A stretch of DNA of 64,000 nucleotides from contig NZ_JAMTCF010000008.1 of the NCBI RefSeq assembly GCF_024171695.1, forward strand, positions 360,404 to 424,403, given 5' to 3'. A program made the translations under genes and the position numbers. This DNA comes from Actinosynnema pretiosum (lineage in GTDB: Bacteria; Actinomycetota; Actinomycetes; Mycobacteriales; Pseudonocardiaceae). Of the stretch, positions 51,360-60,191 are shown in pieces. How positions within the stretch are numbered: the stretch's first letter is position 1; each line of letters begins with the position of its first letter. Under the pieces are notes generated by a model. It saw only the letters and a list, made by a program, of their open reading frames with translations, did no database searches and was not told the DNA's origin.

Positions 51360-52331
51360 TCAGCCCGACGTCCCCCGCACCGTCAACCTCGGCTCCAGCA
51401 GCGTCAGCGACGGCTGCGCGCCCGGTCGGTCGCGCAGGTGGGAGAGCAGCTCCACCGCCCGCCGACCCAGTTCCACCGCCGGGATGTGCACCGACGTCAC
51501 CGCGGGGCCCACCCGCTCCGCCAGGTCGTCCGGGCACAGCGCGACCACCGACACGTCCTCGGGAATGCGCTTTCCCAGGGTCCGCAGCCCGGCCAGCACC
51601 GCAGGGAGCGCGCTCTCGTTGTGCACCACCAGGCCGGTGGTCGTCGGGGGCAGTTCGGTCAGCGTGCGCAGCACGTCCGGTTCGGTCGCGAGCGTCGTCA
51701 CGGACACCCCGCGCCGCATCGCCGCCGCGCTGAAGCCGGCGACCGTGCGGTGCGCGAACGCGGTTTCCCTGCGGTACACCGGTTTCGGCGAGCCGAGCAG
51801 GGCCACCGAGCGGTGGCCAAGGTCCGCCAGGTGGTCCAGGCACAGCGCCCCCGCGGCGGTGAAGTCCAGGTCCACGCAGGTCAACCCGGTGGGGTCCACC
51901 GGGAAGCCGATGAGGACCGACGGGCGTCTGAGCTCCTGCAGCACGGCCAGCCGCTCGTCGTGCATCTCCACGTCCATCACCAGCACGCCGTCGACCCTGC
52001 GCTGCTCCAGCACCGCCCGCAGCTCCTCCGGGCCCTCGTCGGCGGTCACCAGCAGCACGTCCAACCCGTGGCCCCGCGCGGCTTCCGCGATCGCGCCGAC
52101 GAAGCGCATCACCACCGGCAGGTCCATGCCCGCGCGCAGCGGCAGCGCCAGCGCGATCACGTCGGTCCGCTCGGCGCGCGCGGCGGGGATGAGGGAGTAG
52201 CCGAGCGTGCGCACGCTCTCCTCGACCTTCGCGCGCGTCCCGGCGGAGATGGAGCGCTTGCCCGACAACGCGTATGACACGGTGCTCGGCGCGACGCCAG
52301 CGTGCGCCGCCACCTCGGCGATCGTGACCAA
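51360..52331 (-). CDS. LacI-family regulator of the pectin locus
   Basis: A 323-residue LacI repressor. HTH: VTIAEVAAHAGVAPSTVSYA, hinge ALSGKRSISAGTRAKVEESV. Core: IALALPLRAGMDLPVVMRFV, RRVDGVLVMDVEMHDERL, SVLIGFPVDPTGLTCVDLDF, LADLGHRSVALLGSPKPVY, IPEDVSVVALCPDDLAERV. The CVDLDFTAAG segment shows how it differs from the CebR-like pair. It starts at TTG 52331, right after AGGAGGG. It is divergent from the pectinase gene at 52638 and is the natural repressor of that operon; candidate sites are at 52587 and 59099. Confidence 0.88.
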   Translation of the reverse strand: MVTIAEVAAHAGVAPSTVSYALSGKRSISAGTRAKVEESVRTLGYSLIPAARAERTDVIALALPLRAGMDLPVVMRFVGAIAEAARGHGLDVLLVTADEGPEELRAVLEQRRVDGVLVMDVEMHDERLAVLQELRRPSVLIGFPVDPTGLTCVDLDFTAAGALCLDHLADLGHRSVALLGSPKPVYRRETAFAHRTVAGFSAAAMRRGVSVTTLATEPDVLRTLTELPPTTTGLVVHNESALPAVLAGLRTLGKRIPEDVSVVALCPDDLAERVGPAVTSVHIPAVELGRRAVELLSHLRDRPGAQPSLTLLEPRLTVRGTSG

Positions 52332-52542
52332 CGCACCCTCCTAGTACCTCACTGTACGGAGTGCCCTGATTGCCGCAGGTTACGTGCTGCCGCACTCCTG
52401 CGGAAGCCCCCGGCCACCGCGCCTGACCGCGAGCCGCTGCGCCGTTCGGATCACCGGTACCGGGGCGTGCCGTCGAATTCGACTCGAATTCGTCGAATGG
52501 GGCGCGCGGTTTGTCGAACGGCATGTGAACGGGGTTACGCCG

Positions 52543-52571
52543 TTGACGTGCGGCGGACATTTTCGTAATAC
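52543..52571 (+). promoter_or_regulatory. Strong housekeeping-type promoter
   Basis: TTGACG (52543-52548) and TAATAC (52566-52571) have a 17-base spacer, close to the consensus and unusual in such GC-rich DNA. The expected start is near 52578. Confidence 0.75.
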
Positions 52572-52586
52572 TTTGTTCGCACTTCT

Positions 52587-52601
52587 GGAAAGCGTTCACG
52601 G
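52587..52601. promoter_or_regulatory. Candidate LacI operator of pectin operon
   Basis: GGAAAGCGTTCACGG lies just downstream of the predicted start of transcription, the place for a repressor. Its centre AGCGTTC and the final C-GG recur at 59099-59113 before the second pectate lyase (11 of 15 positions equal). Confidence 0.55.
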
Positions 52602-52637
52602 ATATGAACCGGACAGGTCGAGGAAGGCGCTTTCGCA

Positions 52638-54830
52638 ATGCGGATCCCGAGGTATGCGCTGGTGCTTTCCTGCGTGCTGGCCGGGCTGGTCGCCCCGCCC
52701 GCCCTCGCAGGTCAAGACCCTGAAGCCGCAGGTCACGACCCCGCTCGGCAGGTGCTGCGCCCCGGCGACGGCTGGGGTTCGGCGGGCAGCGGGACCACCG
52801 GCGGTTCCGCCGCGAGCACCGCGGTGGTCGTGCGAACAGCCGCCGAGTTACGCGCGGCACTGGCCGCTCCGGCGCCCCGGATCGTCAAGATCGAGGGGGT
52901 GATCGACGTCAGCGGGAACTGCGCATCCTACGAAACCGACGGCTATTCGTTGAAGGCCTATCTGGAGGCTTACGACCCCGCTGTCTGGGGGCGCGACCGG
53001 GAGCCGTCCGGGCCACTGGAGGACGCGCGCGCCGCTTCGGCCAAGCGGCAGGCCGAAGCGATCCGCTTCGACGTCGGCTCCGACACCACCCTCATCGGCA
53101 ACGGCCCCGGCGCGGGCATCACCGGCGGGAACCTGCGGATCGCGGGCGCCCGCAACGTGATCGTCCGGCACCTGACCTTCCGCGACACCAGCGACTGCTT
53201 CCCCCAGTGGGACCCGACCGACACGGCCGTCGGCAACTGGAACTCCGAGTACGACTCGGTCGGCGTGATCGGCTCCACGAACGTCTGGGCCGACCACAAC
53301 ACCTTCACCGACCAGCCGAACCCGGACAGCTCGGCGCCGGTCCACTTCGACCGCCCGTTCCAGCGCCACGACGGCCAGCTCGACATCACCAACGGCTCCG
53401 ACCTGGTCACGGTCTCCCGCAACCGGTTCGAGGACCACGGCAAGACCATGCTGATCGGCTCGTCCAACAGCTCCACGGTCGACCCCGGCAAGCTGCGCGT
53501 CTCCGTTCACCACAACGTGTTCGCCAACGTCGAGGAGCGCGCGCCCCGCGTGCGGTTCGGCAAGGTGCACGTCTACAACAACCGCTACGAGCCCGGCGCG
53601 ACCCACGTCTACACCTGGGGCGCGGGCGTCCAGTCGCAGCTGTACGTGCAGAACAACTACGTCAAGCTGCCGAAGGGCGTCGGCGCGGACGAGCTGCTCT
53701 ACAACTGGGGCGGCACCGCCGTCACCGCCAAGGGCAACCTGGTCGACGGCCGCCCCACCGACGTCGTCGCCGCCTTCAACGCCGCCAACCCGGACAAGCT
53801 GCTCGCCCCCGACGCGGGCTGGACCCCGGAGCTGACCAGGGGCCTCGAACCCGCGCACCGGGTCCGCGACCTGGAAGCGGGCGCGCGCCAGGCGGAACTC
53901 GTCGTCGGCAAGGGCCCCGGCGCCCACCGGACCGTGCAGTCCGCGATCGACGCCGCCCCCGCGTTCGGCACCATCACCGTGCGCAAGGGCCACTACCGCG
54001 AGGTCGTCAAGGTCCCGGCGGCCAAGCGCGGCCTGACCCTGCGCGGCGCCACCGGGCGCGCCTCCGACGTCGTGATCGACTACGACAACGCCAGCGGCAC
54101 CAAGAAGCCCGACGGCACCACCTACGGCACCACCGGCAGCGCCACCGCGACGATCGAGGCCGCCGACTTCACCGCGCGGAACCTGACCTTCAGCAACTCC
54201 TTCGACCGGGCGGAGCACCCGGAGATCACCGCCACCCAGGCCGTCGCGGTCAAGGCCACCGGCGACCGGCAGCTCTACGACCGGGTCACCTTCCTCGGCC
54301 ACCAGGACACCCTCTACGCCGACTCGCCCAACGCCGCCACCCGCGCCCGCCAGTACTACCGCGACTGCGCGATCAGCGGCGACGTGGACTTCCTGTTCGG
54401 CCGCGCCACCGCCGTCTTCGACCGCGCCACCATCACCGCGCTGAGCAGAGGCAGCGACCCCAACGGCTACATCACCGCCGCGAGCACCAGGCGCGACAAC
54501 GAGTTCGGCTTCCTGATCACCAACTCCACGATCCGCAGCGACGCCGCGCGCGGCACCTACTACCTCGGCCGCCCCTGGCACCCCGGCGGCGACGTCGACG
54601 CCATCGCCCAGGTCGTCGTGCGCGACACCAAGCTGCCCGCCGCCGTGAAGTCCGCGCCGTGGACCGACATGTCCGGCTTCTCCTGGCGGGACGCCCGCTT
54701 CGCCGAGCACCGCAACACCGGTCCCGGCGCCGGGACCGGCCAGGACCGGCCGCAGCTCACCCCCGAGCAGGCCGAGCGCTACACGACGCGCGCCTACCTG
54801 TCCGGCGACGACGGGTGGAACCCCGCATGA
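52638..54830 (+). CDS. Secreted fused pectate lyase (PL1) and pectin methylesterase (CE8)
   Basis: A 730-residue bifunctional enzyme. After the signal peptide, residues 60-415 form a PL1 beta-helix (VVVRTAAELRAALAAPAPRI, then NVWADHNTFTD, RHDGQLDITNGSDLVTVSRN, APRVRFGKVHVYNNRYEPG). Residues 430-710 form a CE8 pectinesterase: HRTVQSAIDAAPAFGTITVR, TATIEAADFTARNLTFSNSF, catalytic Asp in GHQDTLYADS and ISGDVDFLFGRATAVFDRA, and YYLGRPWHPGG. The esterase would strip methyl groups and the lyase would cut the exposed polygalacturonate. The ATG follows AGGAAGG. The stop overlaps the permease start. Confidence 0.93.
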   Translation: MRIPRYALVLSCVLAGLVAPPALAGQDPEAAGHDPARQVLRPGDGWGSAGSGTTGGSAASTAVVVRTAAELRAALAAPAPRIVKIEGVIDVSGNCASYETDGYSLKAYLEAYDPAVWGRDREPSGPLEDARAASAKRQAEAIRFDVGSDTTLIGNGPGAGITGGNLRIAGARNVIVRHLTFRDTSDCFPQWDPTDTAVGNWNSEYDSVGVIGSTNVWADHNTFTDQPNPDSSAPVHFDRPFQRHDGQLDITNGSDLVTVSRNRFEDHGKTMLIGSSNSSTVDPGKLRVSVHHNVFANVEERAPRVRFGKVHVYNNRYEPGATHVYTWGAGVQSQLYVQNNYVKLPKGVGADELLYNWGGTAVTAKGNLVDGRPTDVVAAFNAANPDKLLAPDAGWTPELTRGLEPAHRVRDLEAGARQAELVVGKGPGAHRTVQSAIDAAPAFGTITVRKGHYREVVKVPAAKRGLTLRGATGRASDVVIDYDNASGTKKPDGTTYGTTGSATATIEAADFTARNLTFSNSFDRAEHPEITATQAVAVKATGDRQLYDRVTFLGHQDTLYADSPNAATRARQYYRDCAISGDVDFLFGRATAVFDRATITALSRGSDPNGYITAASTRRDNEFGFLITNSTIRSDAARGTYYLGRPWHPGGDVDAIAQVVVRDTKLPAAVKSAPWTDMSGFSWRDARFAEHRNTGPGAGTGQDRPQLTPEQAERYTTRAYLSGDDGWNPA

Positions 54831-55702
54831 GGACGAAGACCTGGGCGCCCTACGCGCTGATCGCCCCCACGCTGCTGCTGATGGCGGTGTTCCTGGTCTA
54901 CCCCATCGGCAGCGTCCTGTACTACAGCTTCCAGGACTACAACGTCACCCAGCCCTGGAAGAACGGCTTCGCCGGGCTCGACAACTTCCGCGTGATGCTC
55001 TTCGAGGACCCGCTGTTCTGGCAGAGCCTCCAGTTCAGCGCCAAGTGGGTCGTCGTCGAGGTCGGGCTCCAGCTGCTGCTGGGCCTGGCGCTCGCGCTGA
55101 TCGTCAACGAGACCTTCATCGCCAGGGGCTTCGCCCGCGCGCTGGTGTTCTCGCCGTGGGCGGTCTCCGGCGTGCTCACCACCGGCATCTGGATCCTGCT
55201 CTACAACCCGTCCACCGGCATCTTCCAGCAGCTCGCCCAGTGGGGCATCGGCGACGCGGGGACATCGGTCCTGGGCAACCCGGACACGGTGTTCCCGGCG
55301 ACGGTGGTGACCGAGCTGTGGCGCGGAGTCCCGTTCTTCGCGATCATGCTGCTGGCCGACCTCCAGACCATCCCGAAGGACCTGTACGAGGCGGCCTCGG
55401 TCGACGGCGCCAACCGGTGGCGGCGCTTCCTCAGCGTCACCCTGCCGCACCTGCGCGACGCCATCGTGCTGTCCACGCTGCTGCGCGCGGTGTGGGAGTT
55501 CAACAACGTCGACCTGATCTACACCCTCACCGGCGGCGGACCCGCCAACCAGACCACCACGCTGCCGCTGTACGTGGCGCGCAAGGCGGTCGACTCGCAC
55601 GACTTCGGGTACGGCTCGGCGCTCACCGTCGCCGGGTTCGTGATCCTGCTGTTCTGCTCGATCCTCTACCTGCGCCTGTCGAAGTTCGGGAGCCGAACGT
55701 GA
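54827..55702 (+). CDS. ABC sugar transporter permease (MalF type)
   Basis: A 291-residue membrane protein with six helices. The N-terminus WAPYALIAPTLLLMAVFLVY is typical, and the cytosolic EAA loop is EAASVDGANRWRRF with LPHL. It pairs with the next permease to form the channel of a CUT1-type importer. Its ATG overlaps the stop of the pectinase gene (ATGA), so uptake is produced together with depolymerisation. The likely cargo is oligogalacturonate. The ATPase is not encoded here; actinobacteria often use a shared MsiK/MsmX-type ATPase. Confidence 0.92.
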   Translation: MRTKTWAPYALIAPTLLLMAVFLVYPIGSVLYYSFQDYNVTQPWKNGFAGLDNFRVMLFEDPLFWQSLQFSAKWVVVEVGLQLLLGLALALIVNETFIARGFARALVFSPWAVSGVLTTGIWILLYNPSTGIFQQLAQWGIGDAGTSVLGNPDTVFPATVVTELWRGVPFFAIMLLADLQTIPKDLYEAASVDGANRWRRFLSVTLPHLRDAIVLSTLLRAVWEFNNVDLIYTLTGGGPANQTTTLPLYVARKAVDSHDFGYGSALTVAGFVILLFCSILYLRLSKFGSRT

Positions 55703-56586
55703 CCGAGACCCTGGTCAGGCCCGCGGTCGACTCGCCGCCGCCGACACCACCGCAGCGCCGCCGCAAGAGCGGCCACCACGACCCGAGCCGGGTGTTCCGG
55801 CTGCACCTGCCGCTGGTGCTGTACCTGCTGTTCACCCTCATCCCGTTCTACTGGATGCTGGTGTTCGCCCTGCGCCCCACCGGTTCCACCGCGCTCGTGC
55901 CGTGGCCGATGACGCTGGAGCACTTCGACACGGTGTGGAACGGCATCGGGTTCGGCGTGTTCTTCACCAACAGCATGATCATCGCCGGGGGCACGCTGAT
56001 CGCGGTGAGCGTGCTCGCCCTGATGGGCGGCTACGCGCTGGCCCGCTTCCAGTTCAAGGGCCAGCGGGTGTTCCTGCTCGCGCTGCTGTGCAGCCAGTTC
56101 ATCCCCGGCGCGATGATGCTCATCCCGCTGTTCGTGATCTTCCGCGAGGCCGGGCTGCTCAACACCCTCACCGGCCTGGTCATCGCCGACACCGCGTTCC
56201 AGCTCCCGCTCGCGCTGATCCTGATGAGCGGGTTCGTGCGCAACGTGCCGGTGGAGCTGGAGGAGGCCGCCATGGTCGACGGCTGCTCCCGGCTGCGCGC
56301 GTTCTTCGCCGTCACCCTGCCGCAGCTGCGGCCCGCGCTGGTCGCGGTCGGCTCGTTCGCGTTCATCGGCGCCTGGAACAACTTCCTGTTCGCGCTGATG
56401 TTCGCCTCCAAGCAGGACAAGTTCACCCTCCCGGTCGGCCTGAGCTACGCCCTGGGGGAGTTCAACACCGACTTCGGTGCGCTCGCCGCGGGCGGTGTGG
56501 TCGCCGCCGTCCCGGTGGTCCTGGTTTTCGCCGTCGTGCAGCGGTACCTGGTGCAGGGTCTCAGCGCCGGCGCCGTCAAGGGATAG
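55699..56586 (+). CDS. ABC sugar transporter permease (MalG type)
   Basis: A 295-residue partner permease. A Pro-rich cytosolic leader of about 30 residues precedes the first helix (LHLPLVLYLLFTLIPFYWML). The EAA loop is EEAAMVDGCSRLRAFF with LPQL. It has the MalG-type order FTNSMIIAGGTLIAVSVLAL and a PLALILMSGF helix. The GTG start overlaps the previous stop by 4 bases, and the solute-binding protein gene starts 8 bases after this stop. Confidence 0.92.
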   Translation: MTETLVRPAVDSPPPTPPQRRRKSGHHDPSRVFRLHLPLVLYLLFTLIPFYWMLVFALRPTGSTALVPWPMTLEHFDTVWNGIGFGVFFTNSMIIAGGTLIAVSVLALMGGYALARFQFKGQRVFLLALLCSQFIPGAMMLIPLFVIFREAGLLNTLTGLVIADTAFQLPLALILMSGFVRNVPVELEEAAMVDGCSRLRAFFAVTLPQLRPALVAVGSFAFIGAWNNFLFALMFASKQDKFTLPVGLSYALGEFNTDFGALAAGGVVAAVPVVLVFAVVQRYLVQGLSAGAVKG

Positions 56587-56593
56587 GAGAGGC

Positions 56594-57871
56594 ATGAGGA
56601 GAGCACTTCTGGTCGCAGCCGCCGCCGCGCTCGCGCTGGCGGGGTGTTCCAGCGGACCGGCCGACGGCAAGGTGACGATCACCTTCTGGGACAACAACGG
56701 CGGTCCCGGCCGCACCCCGATCTACGAGGAGCTGATCAAGCGCTTCGAGGCGGCCAACCCGGACGTCCACGTCGACTACGTCGGCATCCCCAGCTCGTCC
56801 GTGCAGCAGAAGTACGACACCGCGATCGCGGGCGGCGGCACGCCCGACGTCGGCGGCGTCACCACCTCGTACCTGTCGAACATGGTCGGGCAGGAAGCCC
56901 TGGTCCCGCTGGACGAGCGGGTCGACGGCAGCTCGCTCAAGGGCAAGCTGCTGCCCAGCCTGGTCGAGACGGTCAGGCAGACCGCGCCCGACAACAAGCT
57001 GTACTCCGTCCCGTCCTCCGGCAACATGGACGTGATCTGGTACCGGACCGACTGGTTCGCCGAGAAGGGCGTCCAGCCGCCGAGGACCTGGGACGAGTTC
57101 ACCGCCGCCGCCGAGAAGCTCACCGACACCGCCGCGAACCGGTACGGCTACACCATCCGAGGCGGCGCGGGCTCGGTGTTCCAGCTGCTGACCGAGGCCT
57201 ACGCCTACTCCGGCACGGACTCGTTCTTCGAGGGCGGCAAGTCCACCGTGGACGATCCGGGCAACGCCGACCTGGTGGAGAAGGTCGCGGCCCTGTACAA
57301 GAAGGCCACGCCCGAGGCGGACGTCAACAACAACTACACCCAGATGGTCGCCCAGTTCACCGGTGGCTCCGCGGCGATGATGCACCACAACCTCGGCTCC
57401 TACGGCGACGTCACCAAGGCGCTGGGCGACAAGGTGGAAGCGCTCCCGCTGCCGGTCGGCCCCAGCGGCAAGCGCACCGTCGTGCCCAACCCCACCGACG
57501 GCTTCGCGGTGTTCCGCAACAGCGAGAACCAGGACGCCGCCTGGAAGTTCGTCGAGTTCCTGACCTCGGCCGAGAGCAACAGCTACTGGAACGAGAAGGT
57601 CGGCCAGATCCCGGCCAACACCGACGTGCGCTCGCAGCCGTGGATCGAGCAGAACAAGCCGGTCAAGATGGCGCTGGACGTGCTGGAGGACCCGGCCACG
57701 ATCACCGTGCCCGCCCCGGTCTACCTGCCGCAGTACTCGTCCATCACCAAGGCCGACAGCGAGCCGCAGTACCAGAAGGTGCTGCTCGGCCAGCTCAGCG
57801 CGGACGAGTTCCTCAAGGCCATGGCGGAGAAGCTGACCACCGCGCAGCAGGAGTGGGAGGACCGGAAGTGA
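56594..57871 (+). CDS. ABC sugar-binding lipoprotein
   Basis: A 425-residue family 1 solute-binding lipoprotein. The signal peptide ends in LALAGCSSG. The mature protein starts GKVTITFWDNNGGPGRTPIY, with PDVHVDYVGIPSSSVQQKYD, GGTPDVGGVTTSYLSNMV and a MAEKLTTAQQEWEDRK end. It should catch oligogalacturonate or related oligosaccharide for the two permeases. ATG at 56594 has AGGAGAGG upstream. Its stop overlaps the dehydratase start. Confidence 0.9.
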   Translation: MRRALLVAAAAALALAGCSSGPADGKVTITFWDNNGGPGRTPIYEELIKRFEAANPDVHVDYVGIPSSSVQQKYDTAIAGGGTPDVGGVTTSYLSNMVGQEALVPLDERVDGSSLKGKLLPSLVETVRQTAPDNKLYSVPSSGNMDVIWYRTDWFAEKGVQPPRTWDEFTAAAEKLTDTAANRYGYTIRGGAGSVFQLLTEAYAYSGTDSFFEGGKSTVDDPGNADLVEKVAALYKKATPEADVNNNYTQMVAQFTGGSAAMMHHNLGSYGDVTKALGDKVEALPLPVGPSGKRTVVPNPTDGFAVFRNSENQDAAWKFVEFLTSAESNSYWNEKVGQIPANTDVRSQPWIEQNKPVKMALDVLEDPATITVPAPVYLPQYSSITKADSEPQYQKVLLGQLSADEFLKAMAEKLTTAQQEWEDRK

Positions 57872-59016
57872 TCGAGCGGGTCGAGGTGTCGGTGTTCACC
57901 ACCACCGCGCACACCGAGGTGGATCCGGCCGGGCACCGGCACCCCGGCCCGGCGCACGAGGTGCGCGAGGCGCTGCTGGAGGTCCACGCGGGCGGCGCGG
58001 TCGGCCGGGTGCAGGTGCACCCCGACCAGCTGCGGCCCGCCGTGCTCGACGGCATCGTGCGACCCGTCCTGCTCGGCCAGGACCCCTGGGACCGCGAGCG
58101 GCTCTGGAAGTCCATGGCGCGCAAGCAGCGCGGCTCGCACGGCCGGTTCACCGACCGCGCGCTCGGCTACGTCGACACCGCGCTGTGGGACCTGGTCGGC
58201 CAGCTCTCCGGGATGCCGGTGTGGAAGCTGCTCGGCGGCGCCAGGGAGAAGATCCCGGCCTACGCCAGCACCATGTGCGGCGACCGCACCCCCGGCGGCC
58301 TGAGCACGCCCGGCGACTACGCCGAGTTCGCCAAGCAGCTCGTGGAGACCGGCTACGGGGCGATCAAGCTGCACACCTGGATGCCGCCGGTGCCCGGCGC
58401 GCCCAGCGTGCGGATGGACATCGCCGCGTGCGAGGCGGTCCGGGACGCGGTCGGCCCCGACATCGCCCTCATGCTCGACGCCAACCACTGGTACTCGCGC
58501 ACCGAGGCCCTCGAACTCGGGAAGGCCTTGGAGCAGCTGGACTTCTACTGGTTCGAGGAGCCCATGGAGGAGGCCTCGGCGGCCTCCTACCGCTGGCTCG
58601 CCGACCAGCTCGCGATCCCGGTGATCGGGCCCGAGGTGGCCTGGGGCAAGTTCCACACCAGGGCCGAGTGGATCACCTCGGGGGCGTGCGACATCCTGCG
58701 CGCGGGCCCCACCGACGTCGGTGGCATCTCCGCCACCGTCAAGACCGCGCACCTGGCCGAGTCGTTCAACGTGGACTGCGAGATCCACGGCGACGGGAGC
58801 GCGAGCCTGGCCGTGCTGGGCGGCACCGACGTGGGCCGCTGGTACGAGCGCGGGCTCCTGCACCCGCACCACGACTTCGACCGCGTGCCACCGCACCGGC
58901 TCACGATCGCCGACCCCCTCGACGAAGCGGGGTGCGTCGCCATGCCCACCGGGGCAGGCCTCGGCGACCAGTGGGACATCGAGCACATCCGTGCTCACAC
59001 GAAGGAGAGGTGGTGA
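57868..59016 (+). CDS. Enolase-superfamily sugar-acid dehydratase (mandelate racemase-like)
   Basis: A 382-residue enzyme. The capping domain starts IERVEVSVFTTTAHTEVDPA. The barrel has a K-x-H base motif in AIKLHTWMP, metal ligands in MLDANHW (Asp), WFEEPM (Glu) and IGPEVAWGKF (Glu), and a His-containing EIHGDGSASLAVL at the end. The K-x-H and the second-metal pattern fit dehydratases of hexaric and aldonic acids (galactarate, galactonate, talarate types). In a pectin locus a galacturonate-derived acid is the likely substrate, but no uronate dehydrogenase is next to it. It ends the ABC operon with a GTGA overlap. Confidence 0.82.
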   Translation: MIERVEVSVFTTTAHTEVDPAGHRHPGPAHEVREALLEVHAGGAVGRVQVHPDQLRPAVLDGIVRPVLLGQDPWDRERLWKSMARKQRGSHGRFTDRALGYVDTALWDLVGQLSGMPVWKLLGGAREKIPAYASTMCGDRTPGGLSTPGDYAEFAKQLVETGYGAIKLHTWMPPVPGAPSVRMDIAACEAVRDAVGPDIALMLDANHWYSRTEALELGKALEQLDFYWFEEPMEEASAASYRWLADQLAIPVIGPEVAWGKFHTRAEWITSGACDILRAGPTDVGGISATVKTAHLAESFNVDCEIHGDGSASLAVLGGTDVGRWYERGLLHPHHDFDRVPPHRLTIADPLDEAGCVAMPTGAGLGDQWDIEHIRAHTKERW

Positions 59017-59098
59017 CACCACGCCCCGGCTCTTCTCGCCAGGGCAGGAATTTCCCGAACCGCCGCCTGTGTGCGATGTACCGCCGCTGGTCCATTGT

Positions 59099-59113
59099 CA
59101 ACAGCGTTCTCGG
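59099..59113. promoter_or_regulatory. Second candidate LacI operator
   Basis: CAACAGCGTTCTCGG shares 11 of 15 positions with the site at 52587, and lies just before the ribosome site GGGAGGAAG of the second pectate lyase. Confidence 0.45.
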
Positions 59114-59125
59114 GAGGAAGTTCCC

Positions 59126-60076
59126 ATGCACCAGAAGTCAACCCGCGTGCAATGGCGCACCGGGCTCGTCGTCGTCGCAGTGCTGGTGGGCGCGTCCGTC
59201 GCGGCCCCCAGCGCCGGAGCGGCCTCGTTCAACCTCGAGGGTTGGGCGACGCAGGGCGGCGGCACCACCGGCGGGGGCAACGCCTCCCCGACGACCGTCA
59301 CCAGCGCCTCGCAGTTCACCACGGCGGTGCAGGCGTCAGGAGCGGGCGTCATCCGGTTCTCCGGCACGATCAACCTGTCCAGCATGACCAAGGTCGCGTC
59401 CAACAAGACGATCCTCGGCGTCGGCTCCGGCGCCACGATCACCGGGCAGGGCCTGAACATCGCCAACGCGTCCAACGTGATCGTGCGCAACGTCAACTTC
59501 CGCAACTGGGGTGACGACGCGATCAACGTGCAGTACTCGACGAGGGTGTGGCTCGACCACAACTCCTTCGCCAACGGGTCGGACGGCGCGCTGGACGTCA
59601 AGCGGGCCTCGGACTACGTCACCGTGTCCTGGAACAAGTTCAGCAGCCACGACAAGACCATGCTGCTCGGGCACAGCGACGACAACGCGTCCGAGGACAC
59701 CGGCAAGCTGCGCGTGAGCTACCACCACAACTGGTTCGACGGCACCAACCAGCGGCACCCCAGGGTGCGGTTCGGCAACCCCGTGCACGTGTACAACAAC
59801 TACTACGGCGGGGTGACCTCGTACGGCGTCGCGTCGACCAAGGACGCGGGCGTCCTGGTCGAGGGCAACTACTTCGAGAACACCAAGGACCCGTTCCACC
59901 GGGGCGAGGGCTCGTCGCCCGCGGCCCCGCTGGTGGCGCGGAACAACCACTTCGTGAACTCGGGCAGCGGCGACCAGGGCGGTTCGGTCAAGTCGATCCC
60001 CTACTCGTACGCGCTGGACGCGGCCAGTTCGGTCAAGTCCGTGGTGACCGGCGGAGCGGGCACCGGCAAGATCTGA
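59126..60076 (+). CDS. Secreted pectate lyase (PL1)
   Basis: A 316-residue single-domain secreted lyase. The signal peptide ends near GAASFNLEGW. The PL1 beta-helix has TTVTSASQFTTAVQASGAGV, NVNFRNWGDDAINVQYSTRV, WLDHNSFANGSDGALDVKR, VSWNKFSSHDKTMLLGHSDD (calcium-site loop) and NQRHPRVRFGNPVHVYNNYY with the catalytic Arg. It cuts unmethylated polygalacturonate to unsaturated oligomers. It overlaps no neighbour and has its own leader with a putative operator, so it is probably a separate unit of the pectin regulon. A strong hairpin follows. Confidence 0.93.
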   Translation: MHQKSTRVQWRTGLVVVAVLVGASVAAPSAGAASFNLEGWATQGGGTTGGGNASPTTVTSASQFTTAVQASGAGVIRFSGTINLSSMTKVASNKTILGVGSGATITGQGLNIANASNVIVRNVNFRNWGDDAINVQYSTRVWLDHNSFANGSDGALDVKRASDYVTVSWNKFSSHDKTMLLGHSDDNASEDTGKLRVSYHHNWFDGTNQRHPRVRFGNPVHVYNNYYGGVTSYGVASTKDAGVLVEGNYFENTKDPFHRGEGSSPAAPLVARNNHFVNSGSGDQGGSVKSIPYSYALDAASSVKSVVTGGAGTGKI

Positions 60077-60090
60077 TCGTGCGGTGAGCG

Positions 60091-60123
60091 CGGCCCCGGT
60101 TCCCCTCAGGGGGGCCGGGGCCG
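60091..60123 (+). terminator. Terminator after second pectate lyase
   Basis: A 15-pair stem (9 perfect outer pairs CGGCCCCGG, two G-T pairs, then CCCC/GGGG) around a 3-base loop, 15 bases past the stop. Confidence 0.75.
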
Positions 60124-60191
60124 TGCGGTACGGTGATCCGGCACACATCATGATCATGGCGTGGTACCGCGCGCACCCAGGAGCGAGACCC

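Larger units (their letters stand above)
52332..52637. other. Divergent promoter region of the pectin locus
   Basis: Besides the promoter and operator listed separately it contains CGAATTCG twice (52474-52481 and 52485-52492), 11 bases apart on centre, in an AT-rich patch about 60 bases upstream of the -35 box. These could bind an activator or the LacI protein. Confidence 0.5.
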
